DNA from: Incurvaria masculella
Taxonomy: Eukaryota; Arthropoda; Insecta; Lepidoptera; Incurvariidae
NCBI GenBank assembly: GCA_946894095.1
Contig: OX335657.1
Span: forward strand, 8,618,001-8,682,000
DNA length: 64,000 nt
Direction of reading: 5' to 3'
Shown here piece after piece: positions 10,369 to 22,000 of the stretch. Position 1 is the stretch's first letter. Every line of letters begins with the position of its first letter. Below the pieces are notes generated by a model that saw nothing but the letters and a program-made list of their open reading frames with translations, had not been told where the DNA came from and did not search any database. A program made the translations under genes and the position numbers.

Positions 10369-10592
10369 TAGTTCTTGCAATCCACGAAGTCTAGCGGGCT
10401 TTACTTGTGGTAAAGACGTATCTGTATACGTGTCAAAGCGTGCGTAAGAGCGACGATTCATTTGTCGAGCATTTATATTTTTAATGTTAACCATATCCGA
10501 GCTCGTCATTACACACACTTCGATACGTATGCAGATACATGTTTACCACATGTAAAGCCCGTTAGACATCGTAGATTGCAAGAACTGTATGT
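10369..10592. mobile_element. Palindromic element with about 80-bp arms
   Basis: The left arm (AGTTCTTGCAATCCACGAAG, CGGGCTTTACTTGTGGTAAA, ACGTATCTGTATACGTGTC) is repeated inverted on the right (GATACGTATGCAGATACATG, CCACATGTAAAGCCCGTTAG, GTAGATTGCAAGAACTG). About 60 bp of unrelated sequence lie between them. The structure is a foldback MITE. I did not find a second copy in the window. Confidence 0.75.
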
Positions 10593-11099
10593 AGTTCAAT
10601 CTACGGTTGAGGGCATATATATAGATAGGGTACGTTTTACGGTTGTGGGAAAGAACATATTGTACAAACAACATAACAATTCATAAAAGGTAGAGTATGT
10701 ATCTATGATAATAAGATAAGAGAAACAGTAAGTTTCATTTGTTACTAGCAAAATCTCCAAAACATGACCATATGAATTCGTAATATGATAAAAACTGGTC
10801 GATAGCTCGGTTTCTCTGCAAAATGATAATCGTTAAAGAAGGTTGAGAGCTTGGAAAATAAAATAGTCTTATAAAAAAAACCTCTTAAAGTTAGTTCGTC
10901 GCTTTTGTAACTATGTGGTGTGTTCACTCATAAGCGAGTTTCTGATCTTTCGTGAGGTGATTGTGGAGGCCAAAATTAACCACTTAGAAGTGTTTGTTTT
11001 ATGGATTTAAAAGTGTGTATGGAAAGTAGAACTTTTTCGAGAGTCGATACGAGAAGTTTTAATTTCCGCCCCCCGAAATTACGATATCCCAGTATAATT

Positions 11100-11325
11100 A
11101 TTCTTGTCTAGATATAATGAAGTTCTGAATTATCTTTAAAGAGCAGGCGACCTAGCTGATTTCAAAGGCGAAGAATGAACTTTGAAATCGCACTTATATA
11201 TTTGTTTTATGCATAGACACCAACATAGAGTTCCCAAAGTATCTTTTAAGTGAGCGGGTCACCTAGCCGGTTCCAAAGGCGACGAATGAACTTCGAAATC
11301 GCAATTTATGTTCCAAGCGTTTGAC
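11100..11325 (+). repeat. Diverged tandem duplication, about 108-bp unit
   Basis: GAGCAGGCGACCTAGCTGAT followed by CAAAGGCGAAGAATGAACTT is repeated as GAGCGGGTCACCTAGCCGGT followed by CAAAGGCGACGAATGAACTT about 108 bp later. Both end in GAAATCGCA. It is non-coding as far as I can see. Confidence 0.65.
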
Positions 11326-11329
11326 TTAT

Positions 11330-12320
11330 TATTATTGTTAAAAAGGACCGTGAGCACCGACACGCACTAACGATGATGAGTACCTTCTGAGTAGCTAATT
11401 AAATTATAAGAAGGCACAAGGACCAATCTCCCGGTCATCAAAAGAGTAAATACCTACTGTAGTACACTGATTAGATGCATGAAGTCAAATCATGAAATCA
11501 AAGACACTAAAACGCTGTATTGGCACTTCAGATCACTTAGATAAAGTAGGTACCTACAAATTATGCTAATGGTAATATACATTAACGTGTCGAGGCATGT
11601 TATTATGCGCCGTTCAAGATTTGTCTTCTATGATCTGTTTTACGAATATATTTCTACAGTTTAATTAATAGTTAGCATTCAGTTGATTGCTAAATCGACC
11701 TCTACCTAGTAGGAACAAAACACCTCGACAAAAAACTCACGGAACTCGAAACTCTTTGTCCACGCCTTCGACAATGCTCGTAAGCGGTTTTTGCAGCGTT
11801 TTGTCTTTAGTACTACGCACAAAAGAGCGTTTCGGAGTCCGAAGCGCTCTTTGAAGCGCGACTAAAAGAAATAACAAAATGAAGCTCGGTCGTCGAAGAT
11901 CTGTGGGTAGGTACTTGACGATACACATCTTGCAACGTCGCACGACGGACGCCCGAACTGTGTAGGTACCTACGGACCCCACAAAGTCAATGTGTTTGCT
12001 GGTTGAAAGCCAGTTTCGATGACAGGGATCCGGTAGGGATGCGTGTTATGTCGTAGGCAGCAAGACAGCAGTTTGGCAACGTCGCCCCATACGTACGTTA
12101 ACATTGTGTTGAAGATGAGTTAGGCAGTCCCCATTACTTATACTGTGGCTAAGCGATTACGACGTGAAAAAATAAGAATTTAGCAAGAATGCCAGTCCCT
12201 AGCAGGTACTTGCCTAATAGAAAACAGTGGCAGAAGCTTGTTTTAACATTTTTTTCGCGGAGCACAAGGAGTTTGTTTATTTTACGTACGTATAGACTAC
12301 GAATAACTGTGGCGGTATAG
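11330..12320. other. Intergenic DNA, nothing recognised
   Basis: No gene or shared repeat could be supported here. Open frames on the minus strand (for example 11737-11982) show no domain. Confidence 0.4.
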
Positions 12321-12329
12321 TCGAGTGGA

Positions 12330-13110
12330 GTGGAAACCAAACATTTATGCGCGGTGCGGGAGGGGCGAGGAAGGGGAGGGGACGCGACGCGATCGTGCAA
12401 CGTTGCAACACGCTCAACGCGAGGCGCGCTTCAGGCCGCGAGGCGTTGCCTGCCCTCCGCTAGCTACCACAATTATGTTATTTTTGATATAAATGAAGGG
12501 ATGGCAAGAAAATATATATTAAATATTACAGCATAGGTACGTTACGTTTAAAAATAAGCTAAGCACTAATGAATACAAATTTTATTTAACTTTCAAGTGT
12601 GAGTGGGCACTTGAAAGGTTAATAATCTGGATAACCTCCCAGGCACGTCCAGGCCAGGTATGGCCAAATCAATAGGGCGGGAAAATAAAAAATACTGTTA
12701 CCGTTTGAAATGTTCTCTTATCCGCTCCTCGCGGATGTTGTCGGGCAAATTACCGACCCACAGGTGCCGAGTCTCTCTAACCATCTTGCTCCGCACTCCA
12801 CATGAGGACTCATGGACTGGCCGCGCGCCGCGCCCGCGCCGACACCCAGCCACTCATCGCACCGCACATGCACAGTACACACACGACACGCACTCTTCAC
12901 TCACTAGTTGGACACTCGGCGTCACTTCACCACTTGCTCGCTAACTCGCGCGGATACGCGCACACTGCACATTGGCGCCGGCGTACGAGACACACGAGCG
13001 CGAGCTCCGCTACTTTGCGATTGACGAGGTACGCTGCCGCGAGTTTGCCTTTAGGCCCCGCCTTCTGACCGTCGCGCGAGGAACGCGGGGATACCAGTAT
13101 GAGCTCCTGA
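12330..13110. other. Two GC-rich islands, no gene recognised
   Basis: GC-rich stretches at about 12340-12470 and 12700-13100 contain CpG-dense words and CACACAC-type runs. Overlapping open frames occur on both strands without domain or splice support. They could be promoter or 5' exon sequence of an unseen gene. The following 13110-14130 is AT-rich and holds nothing I recognise. Confidence 0.35.
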
Positions 13111-14139
13111 TTTTCCATTTGCTTTGGGGGAAAAATATAATTTTATTAAATGAAACAATATAGTTATCAAAGAGATCGTCTTACATGTAGAGACAAGGTT
13201 GGGACCATAGACCACAATAATCATAGTATGTATTAGGATGGTTTAGTGTATGCCTCAAATGCCTGCTCTACTCAATGGTGTAAACTTGTGGAAACGATGA
13301 GCTTAGCGATTTTTCGTTAAGTCGGTAATTCCTAATAGGAGCGGTCTATACTAGGTTTATACTAAAAAAACCTATATTTATCTACTATTCTGGTAAATCG
13401 GTCAATAAGGGTTGGGTAATTTTAATTAACTGTATGCTAGTATTATGGTTTCAGATAACTTAGCGAAGACAATTTAAAGGGTGGTCTCACTGGTTAGGAA
13501 AATGTCTTACCCTTGAAGAGACCATGTAATACCTTAACAAATACAATGGATTTATTTACTTTGCTATAAGGTTTTTTTTTCAGTCAGAATAAGCTAACAG
13601 CGTAGTTAGGGCCAAATATTTGACCTAGCCAATGTATGCTTATTAATGTGAACTGTAAATACCTACCTAGGTAGAAATTTCCTCTGAAATGTATTTATGT
13701 AAAGTTGCTGAGGAAATCTGCCCTATAGAAGTTTGCTCCTTTTACCTTCGACCGCATTCTTTAACATATTTTTTTCTGGTGGCCCGGGCACAGAATAAGT
13801 GATAGTGCTCCTGGTATATGTTTTTTTTATTTTACATACTACGCGGTGCTGTAGGTCCTTAGGCACTACATACCTACCTCTTTTATTTATCGTAGTGACA
13901 CACTTGAAATACTTGAATTGCTTTCGAATCAACGAACTAAGTGATAATACCTAAGTACCTATGTGTACTAATACTTACTTATGTTATTAATAGAATCGTT
14001 TAGGATGTGCCTACGACCATTTTATATTGATTCCTACGACTAATGCTCGAAAACGAATCAAGCCTATCCTAACATTTACCTAACATTATACCTAACCCCA
14101 AGTAACCCTTACCTAACTTAAAACCAAACGGCCGTATTT

Positions 14140-14515
14140 AATTTGGGCGGACTAATTTTAATACGCCGGTCTAAACCGGTTTTTGTATGGTTAGTCCGGT
14201 GCTCATCTTGTACCAAGTTTTGACAGGTTCTCTCTGAATACGACTGAAAGACATTCAGGTGTATTCAGATTGGGCGGACTAACTCTAATCCGCCGTTCTA
14301 AACCGATTTTTGTATGGTTGGTCCGGTGCTAATCTCGTAATAAGTTTTGACAGGTTCTCTCTTAATACGACTGATAAAGATTGGTTAAAACCTAACTGGC
14401 CGAACTAACTTTAGTGCGCGGATTAATGCCGAACTAAACCGGTTTTGTATGGCTAAAACCGTACTAAGTTTTGACAGATTCACTCGGAATACGACTGAAA
14501 GACTTCTAGGTCTTC
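14140..14515 (+). repeat. Three tandem copies of the GTTAGTCCGGTGCT dispersed repeat
   Basis: Units begin near 14145, 14268 and 14395. Each has a GGCGGACTAA (or CCGAACTAAC) start, a CGGTCTAAACCGGTTTTTGT-like middle, and a GTACTAAGTTTTGACAG...GAATACGACTGA end. The unit length is about 120 bp. It is the same family as at 1-165. Confidence 0.8.
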
Positions 14516-15308
14516 TGACTTACAGGTATTTTAGAATTTAGAATTACTTTAAAAAGCTCACTCAATCAATGCATGTATCATGTCTACTACTATACGAGCT
14601 ATTATCATCAATGACCTAGTGTAGATAAGCATTTCTGTATCTTTGTTATCTTTCCACATATAAGACAGCATCTAAATTTCTATGTTTTGGATTTTTGTAT
14701 GAAATCGCTTGAAACCATCGTCAGTCAAGTGAGGCTCGCTGGCCAGCAATATTTCTTGTATACCTGCTCTGTTCTAAACCACAATCGCGATCTCGCTCGC
14801 ACTCACTGAAATAATGTCTGTGCTGCCATTATATGGGATATTTCAATTGTTGAGTATTTTTGTTAACGATTTAAGGTCATGTAATTTCGTCACTTATCCG
14901 TAGTGCTTGCATCATCCAGTCAACAAAAATACGCTCGCTTGTTTATCAACACGGACTAACTGAATATTTTTTAATCATACTAAACATTCTGGAGGCTAGC
15001 ACGATTGCTTCAAGAATAAAGTAAAGTAAATTAAAACCGAAATATTTCTAATACGTATAGGTATCAATAGATGGCTTACTCGATTGCTAATTTATCATGA
15101 CAATGCGTCTATGTAATATTGAATGCATTCATGCGTTCATTCCTCCGTCCGCCCGTCCGTTCATCTGTCTGTATGTCACAGCCGATCTTCGAAGAAACTT
15201 GAAACTTGGCGTGCGTTTCACAGAAGGTAAAACTTGCCTATCTTAGATCTAAAATGTTTTCAACACAAAGGATTATAAAGAGTCGGGTGAAACATTTTCA
15301 CCTGATTT

Positions 15309-15515
15309 CTAAGGCTGAGATAAATAGTCTTAACACATACTTAGACTAACGAAAAGAAGTACTTTGTGACGCCATTTCAGCACAATTTGTATGGACGAAA
15401 TATCAAAGTAATGCAAAGTGACGTCACAAAGTACTACTTTTCGTTAGTCTTAGTTTCGGTTACGACTGTTTATCTCAGCCTTAGTTTCTGTTACGATTAT
15501 TTATCTCAGCCTAAG
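15309..15515. mobile_element. Palindromic MITE, CTAAGGCTGAGATAAATAG family
   Basis: The left end CTAAGGCTGAGATAAATAG and the right end TATTTATCTCAGCCTAAG are inverted repeats. Inside, ACTAACGAAAAGAAGTACTT and AAGTACTACTTTTCGTTAGT pair, as do the two GTGACGTCAC-type segments. The right end is duplicated (15462-15484 and 15485-15515). Other copies are at 27521-27690 (complete), 31184-31290 (half) and 42787-42840 (one end). Confidence 0.85.
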
Positions 15516-15695
15516 GGCCGAGTGCACGAAAGCACAAACAATCAAAATCAACGTCAACGTATAATTGAACACGTCACTTTGTCACATGTCACGAACCGCA
15601 TGGAGTTCCTTCCATACTGTCCATACAAAGTGACGTGTTTAATCATATGTTGACCTTGATTTTGATGTTTTGTGCTTTCGTGCAGACGGCCCTTA
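15512..15695. mobile_element. Palindromic MITE, GGGCCGAGTGCACGAAAG family
   Basis: The ends AAGGGCCGAGTGCACGAAAG and CTTTCGTGCAGACGGCCCTT are inverted repeats, and so are the inner words AATCAAAATCAACGTCAACG and GTTGACCTTGATTTTGAT. It abuts the preceding MITE directly. Same family as 5118-5281 and 35609-35773. Confidence 0.85.
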
Positions 15696-15975
15696 TTCTG
15701 CGGAAGCATTTCGCGTAATCAGTATACACCGTATCGACCTGAACCCTCTCATCCATCCTCGCGGCCAAATAATCTGTGAACACGGCTAGATTCGTGGCGA
15801 CCGATCGGCCACGCATGAAGTCGTGCTGCGCAGCCATGATGCTGGACGAGATGAGAGGGTAAACTTGGTCGTAGGTTGGTTTTTTCCAATTACGCATTTT
15901 TTAGCCAAATGTTGTCGTTCTGGATGAGTTATGACCATGTTTCTTCGATCTCCTTTTTGAAAACTTGTATTCATT
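15696..15975 (-). pseudogene. Decayed reverse-transcriptase fragment of a Jockey-like LINE
   Basis: On the minus strand, frames carry SFQKGDRRN, then AAQHDFMRGRSVATNLAVFT and VDTVYTDYAKCF. These match the order and wording of the fingers/palm part of non-LTR reverse transcriptases (the usual F-KKGDR, QHGF-GRS-TNL and VDVVYTDFSKAFD boxes). The boxes are in different frames and the segment between the first two is lost, so this is a frameshifted relic. The 3' part is cut by the adjacent MITE. Family level (Jockey or R1 type) is inferred from the motif wording only. Confidence 0.75.
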
Positions 15976-15984
15976 TAAAATAAC

Positions 15985-16540
15985 TTAATTAAGCCATCTT
16001 ATAAGGTCCCGGTTGAGATTCATCCATGGAGGTGAGAATTCATCCATATCAGGACATGGAGGTGAAGAAATAACCCTCCATGTATCAGGATCGTCGTATC
16101 GGGATGGCACATCTCTAGCAAAGAATGGCGATGCATCGTCGATGTCTTGAGCCCACAAGACATTTTCCATGTCGACATCGGCTGATCGTCGCCTTTTGGG
16201 GAATTTGGAGTCTATTTCTACGGTACGTTGTCACAGGAGGCCCCGCTGCAGTGCTTGTAGACTGATGAGCATTTCATCGCTGCTTTCTTGCAGTTGCACG
16301 CGTTCACAGGTTGTGAGATCAGCAGGCGCAAGAAATTTTTCGCAAGAGGTATTGTGGGGCTGCATCTCTGGTCAACATTTTATTGTTGACGCCTTGTGAC
16401 GTGGATGTCCGACCCAAGACGAGATAGTTCAGTGTGACTCTCATCCACGCTTTTACCTGCAAGAAGATTCCATGAGTAGTTGAATAGAAAATGATGGATG
16501 AGAAGTTATGAGAAGGGCATTGTTTCGGGGGTCTACTCAT
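15985..16540 (-). pseudogene. Possible element-derived fragment with a CXC-like cysteine cluster
   Basis: On the minus strand at 16218-16304 a frame reads NACNCKKAAMKCSSVYKHCS followed by GASCDN and a stop. The spacing C-x-C, KKAAMKC, C and C resembles the CXC (tesmin-like) cysteine cluster seen in some insect repeat-encoded proteins. Other minus frames on either side (15985-16170 and 16319-16540) show no domain I know. I read this as a relic of a mobile-element ORF; the assignment is tentative. Confidence 0.4.
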
Positions 16541-16830
16541 GAAAGCGAAAGCGAAAAGTTCTCGCTCTTGTCAAACTCTACTATTTACAAAAGAGTAGGC
16601 ATTTTTTTCTACATAGAATTTGACAGAATCGAGCAAGAGAACTCCTCGCTTTTGCTTTCCTGAGTAGATATGCTGGGGGACTACTCATGAAAGTGAAAGC
16701 AATAAGTTCTCGTGTTCGCTTCTGTCAAAGTCAAATGATGCCTACTTTTTTTCTACATAAAGCTTGACAGAACCGAACATGAGATCTTCTCGCTTTCGCT
16801 TTTCTGCCTATCTACTCAGGAAAGCGGAAA
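16535..16830. mobile_element. Two tandem palindromic MITEs, CTACTCATGAAAGCGAAAGC family
   Basis: Copy one (about 16535-16663) starts CTACTCATGAAAGCGAAAGC and ends TCGCTTTTGCTTTCCTGAGTAG. Copy two (about 16678-16817) starts CTACTCATGAAAGTGAAAGC and ends TCGCTTTCGCTTTTCTG...CTACTCAGG. Both hold the inner inverted pair GTTCTCG...TGTCAAA and TTTGACAGA...GAGAAC-like words. A third copy is at 29655-29800. Confidence 0.85.
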
Positions 16831-17089
16831 CGAGTTAGTCAGAGATGAAAGTGAGACGCTCTCGCCTGACGTCATCAAACATCAAATGTTATGTTAGTGT
16901 GGTCGCGCGCAAATTAGAATATTTAGTAAGGGACAACACTAGTGTAACTGTGAAAGCCTTATGACTCACCGGTGGCACACAGGTGAGAATCTCATGAGTA
17001 GACTCCCTGAGTAGATGGGCTGAGTAGATAGGGTCAGGATATTATATATTCTATGCTTCTATGGTCTACGAATTCGGAAAATAAGCTAC

Positions 17090-17305
17090 TCTCTTGCTGC
17101 GCGTTCCGTTTTGAACTGTAAAAGATTACACTGCTTAAAGCGTATACAATACAACTGTCCCGAATGCGATTGCACTCTCAAAGCTGTAACCATTACAAAC
17201 GATAAGGACCGTTTGTGTACGTGCTCACGGAAACGAAAGAAGAAACATGGAACTCACCTCAAATTTGAATCTAGTCAATTGAACTTGCTGAACTTGAAAA
17301 ACTGA
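17090..17305 (+). repeat. Dispersed repeat with small open frame, copy 1
   Basis: The segment GCTGCGCGTTCCGTTTTGAA, GATTACACTGC, AAGCGTATACAA, TGCACTCTCAAAGC and CTCAAATTTGAATCTAGTCA recurs, diverged, at 56640-56825. The 64-codon open frame here has four or five cysteines, but it is broken in the other copy, so I treat it as repeat sequence and not as a gene. Confidence 0.6.
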
Positions 17306-18285
17306 GGGAGGCATGTGTGCCATGTACGCTGTCAAATGGCTGCCATCGAGCTGCAATTAAGCGTGTTTATCTGTAGTTCTCTGATCGTATGCACTTGTAT
17401 TCTGAAACGAAGGCCCTTCGTTTGTTAGTCTAGTTAGACAATTCTAGGCCTGAAATAACCACTCTCGAGACTTTTCGAAGTAGTTAGGTTAGGCTCTGAT
17501 ACACATGTCTCTGCTCAAATTAGTTCCGATTTGATATCGTGCGATTGTTGCAATGAGCAGTGATATCAATTCGGAACATACATATTCACTGTATTCGCTT
17601 TCTCTGCTATATTTGCAATGAACGCATTTCGGAATGAAGGGTTGGTACATTATAATAAATAATCTGTGGTTGGATATTGTATAGATTCAATCAATATATC
17701 TCTAATTATTCTGTGGTCTCAATACACACAATCAAGAGCTCTGTCCAGGCTATTGCTCCGCGGAACGGTTTTATTCTGTTCGGTACAGAACAGAACCAGG
17801 CGGAAAAGCACGGTGCAAGATTTCATGCTCAGACAGCCCGAACGTCTCAACCATTTGACATCCATTCCATTTGTTTGACGCACAGTTTGACGTATGTGTG
17901 ACGGATTCATTTTGGAAGCCAGCAGCGCAAAGTCGCAAAAGATTATCAACAACATCAAACGCACAATCAAACGATTTGTCGAAAAACAAATAACGAGCGA
18001 TCTAACTCGCTGACAGCTGATGGTTTTGATTCCGTTCAGCAATTCCATTTCGCATGATAGAACAGAAAGGAGTGATTCCAAGCGATTCCGAACAGTTTTA
18101 TTGTTCAGCGAAAACGGCCGAGGTAGGTACACAGAACTGTCATTCCGTTAGACAAAACGCTTTTTCTTGCACTTTCTTGTTCAGAGTGGCTCAGAGCAAG
18201 CAGCCCGAACAGAGCCAAGTATATTATATGTTCTGTGCACAGAATAGATAGAGGTGTCCCATAGAACGATAGCTGACAGCAACCT
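17306..18285. other. Intergenic DNA with GTTC/GAAC-rich repeat-like sequence
   Basis: Words such as CTGTTCGGTACAGAACAGAA, CAGCCCGAACGTC and GCAGCCCGAACAGAGCC recur within 17760-18245. This suggests a decayed palindromic element. Overlapping open frames on both strands (17666-18251) have no recognisable domain. Confidence 0.4.
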
Positions 18286-18294
18286 GAATATTTG

Positions 18295-18776
18295 CTATAT
18301 TAAGAATGTTGCCCTACCGCAATCGGAATTTGTAGCGAAAATAAAACAGGAAATTATCCACGAATGGACCGAACAATAGAAAATGGCCAATACGGGTCGT
18401 TGGTACGCCGAAATAAACGATTTAGTTGGGAAACCTCCTTGGTTCAATAAAACGTTACCAAAAAGAAGAAAATATTATGCAACAATTTGACGTCTACGTT
18501 TCGGACATTGTCTTTTTCAATCCCATCTTTACAGATTAAACCTTATCGACACTGCCGTATGCCCACACTGCAACTTAGCTGATCAATCCCTGGACCACCT
18601 CCTTTTTCATTGCTGTGCTTTTGATGAGCAAAGAGAAAAACTATATAAATGCTTAGAAATTACATACAAAGAAAGAGAAAAAATCCCGCTCGACCTGAAA
18701 AAGATATTAAGTCAACCGACCAACTTTGAACCCATATTTCTATATATACATGAGACAATAGAAAATATTTAACTAC
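18295..18776 (+). pseudogene. C-terminal fragment of a non-LTR retrotransposon ORF2 with in-frame stops
   Basis: One reading frame gives FVAKIKQEIIHEWTEQ, stop, KMANTGRWYAEI...KPPWFNKTLPKRRK, stop, RLRFGHCLFQSHLYRLNLID, then CPHCNLADQSLDHLLFHCCA with the typical C-x2-C...H-x4-C cluster, ending near 18770. This is the usual layout downstream of the reverse transcriptase in Jockey/R1-type LINEs, where a cysteine-histidine motif follows an RFGH-like segment. Stops at about 18376 and 18488 show that it is dead. The rest of the element is absent. Confidence 0.75.
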
Positions 18777-19084
18777 ATGACACTCCAGAATGGACTACAA
18801 TCCATAAGATACAATAAAGAGAAGGCTGTATAGTGAAAGCTTTTGCCTGTCCATTGGATAAACAAAAAAAAAAAGAGGTGTCTCACTCAATTGCAGAAAA
18901 TTTGCCATGGAAAATTTAGTTCTGCCTGGGTTTTCTACAGGTTTTCTTTTTCCCCAATCTCTTTCCTTTCACGAAATAATTACCCCGAAGCCGAACTTAT
19001 TACTGGCCTGACCAACATCAATTATCCTATCTTGGCGCAGTAGGGTTACAGTCAAGTTACAGTGTTGTAAAAAAACGGTGCATC

Positions 19085-22000
19085 ATGATTCAGCACACAA
19101 GGGTTTTTCTGATGTGTCGATTTTTGCCTCGTCCTGTCGCAATCGCAGGAAGCACTTGGAGTCGCTTTGCGAGTCATACAACCGAGGTGCGCGCCAACGT
19201 GGCTTCTGATGTGGTAAAGATCAGTGACAGCTGCGTAGTGCGACTAAAGCAGCTTTGCGATAGCAGTGATACCTTTTTGCGACTTTCTGTGGAAGGTGGC
19301 GGTTGTTCCGGGTTTCAGTATAAGTTTGACCTGGACAAAACTATTACAGATGACGACAAGTAAGTTCGAACCTTTCTGTAACATAATGCTGGCGTTTTTT
19401 TTTGACATAGAGAAAAAAATTTCATTCAGGTTTCATTAAGTGAGATATTGCCCGTCCCGAAGATTTTTTTCTCCTTTTTGTGGCCTCTGCCTCATTCTGA
19501 GTTGCCACTTGGCTGGGATTGCCTCGGAATTATTTAACACGTCCCTAACGCACGCCGCATTTGCTCACACTCGCACGCGTTGGCGAAACTGCGCCGATGT
19601 GGCACTGGCATTGGTCGACATGTGCACATCCACATTTGCTTGCAAGAGTCGTAATTTAGTGGCATTTGTCGATACGTTTCTAAAAGACAGACGTGATTCA
19701 CGCAATGGACTCCAGGTGTTTTTGTTTCAAATAATAACAGTATATTTGTAAACAAAAAGGGGCGTGGTTTGAGTGTTCGGCAAACAAAAACACTCAAATA
19801 TTGTTCACCATGGCCGATGGAAAACATATTTATGTTCGCCTTACGCAATCATTTCATGCCATCATTCATTCATTTTATGCACCCTGACATGGATGGCGGG
19901 TGTGTTCTTATATAATGCCCCTGGATTTGAAGCTAGCTGGATGGATAGGATGAAAGATCGACCTTCTAGGACCTACCCATGAAAATATTATAGTGCGGAA
20001 ACAATTCCTTCATATTAAAAAAAAATTTCAAACTTTCCTATAAATTTGAATTTTAACAATTGGCGCGCGCTCGCTAATGGATGACTCCGTCCACGGTCAT
20101 TACGTAGTTGCCAGGTGAAATGCATTAAACCCACATTGTGGGGTAATTGTAGTATTTTTGGACGTAAATTAATACTTGATGTATTTAAATTGCTCCAAAA
20201 CCGACTTAGCCGCCCCGACATTACATGTTGGTGTGCGTCATCCCTAGAGTGTTTTTTAGAAGTGTGGAGACGAAAGCTCGCGCAGGAGGTCCCGAGTGTA
20301 GCAAGCGGTACGAGACCGTAGCCGCGTGGCGGTGGGAGGTCGCGAGCGAAGCGAGCGGGCGACCACCCCGCCGCGGCGAAGGTCGAGTGCGGTCGCTTAA
20401 GCGAAGGGGCCGACCAAGCGAGTCTTTCGGCGTAGCCACCAACTTCACTTGGTTGGGCTTTCGAAATAGATCCAAAAACCATAATACATAAACAGAATAG
20501 GTCGGGGTAATTATAGTATGATATAGTGGCAACACACGTTGTGCAGTAGGTTTGGATTGATCAATGCAATCGATTCAGTCTCCCTACATTCTGTTCAGTC
20601 GCCTTTCGGTTGTACTGTGCGGTGGTCTGTTATCGTTTTCTCTTTGTGTTTAACGTATTGAGCATGTCCGTGTCGCCGTCCCCCGGCGTTGCAGGCGGCG
20701 CGGCGGTGTAGGTTAGGTTAGGTTAGATACATTAGTTTATGCTTTGTGTTCTGTGTTGCGTCGCTGTTTTTAGTGTTAACAGTGGGCAACTCGCTTCCAG
20801 TTTACTTCGCGGCGGACAAACAAGATACCGACGCCATTTTGATAGCTTTCTCAAGCATGATTTCTGATTTTTGGAAACGTGTTTTTTTTTGGTTTCCGCA
20901 ACTTCTCATGTCGCGCAAACGTATGTTTTTGAGGTTTTTAGTAGGTATATATAATTTTTTTTATTGTTTTCCAGGGGCTTTATTCAAATACAATCCCTGG
21001 ATGGCTAATACCACACAACTACCGTTATGATATTAGCCCAGTACACCACATTCCTGAAGGAATTAGGTGCCATGCCAGGAACACGAAACCACGGAAAACA
21101 CAGTAAATTTGTCATTGCCGCTTCGACCATCTTTTCATCAGATGCGATGATATCTACCCGGACGGGCTTAAATCCTACCACCTATTAGGGGAAGGGGACC
21201 TATAGTTTTACATGCATTCCGAACCATTGAGCAGCTCGCATTTGTGACAAAACGGCTACAAGCCGCCAACGATTCATATGAAGTGTTAGATTTCTCAAAA
21301 ACATAATTTCATTGAGTCCTGCACATTATTTCAAATAGAAAACATCGCACTTGGTGCTCGTGTGGCTATGTCGGTATTTTGTAGGTCACTGTCTTAAGAC
21401 ATGTTTTGTACAATTCATGCATGTTCGTGAATGCATCTTCTTTCAAAACATAATAAAAACAATTGTGTAACAATAACAGGACGTAAGTACATTCAGGAAT
21501 TACTTTGTTTCAACGGTTGCACGTGGTGCGTCGTGAAGTTTAGATGACAAAAAATTGGCATCGCCGATTTACTTTTGGCGTTACGATTAATGACATTTAT
21601 AAAAAAAACCCAATCAATCACACATCCACATAATAAAAAAAAAGATGGCTGTCTCCCTCAAAAACCCAACTTTGGTCATTCCTTCTGTTGAATGTGACCC
21701 CTGAGTACTTGGTCTGTTCCACCCATCGGATGGGCCGACCACGAATAGCCATGTAGGTAGGCTGCGATCTGGCTGTGAGGTATATTTTGTGTATATTTTA
21801 TGTGGCTTTTATAGAAACCTTAAAAGTAAAAATTCTCGGAAAATGCAAGTGGTGGCCCTACTACTTTTGGCCCGCCTTTTGTAAACTGTTTTATAATGGT
21901 GTACAATAAAGAATTTTATTATTATTATTATTATTACTATGGATGCCGGATCAATACGTACCTACATGTGACATCTGTGGGCTGCTCAGAACGTTTTTCA

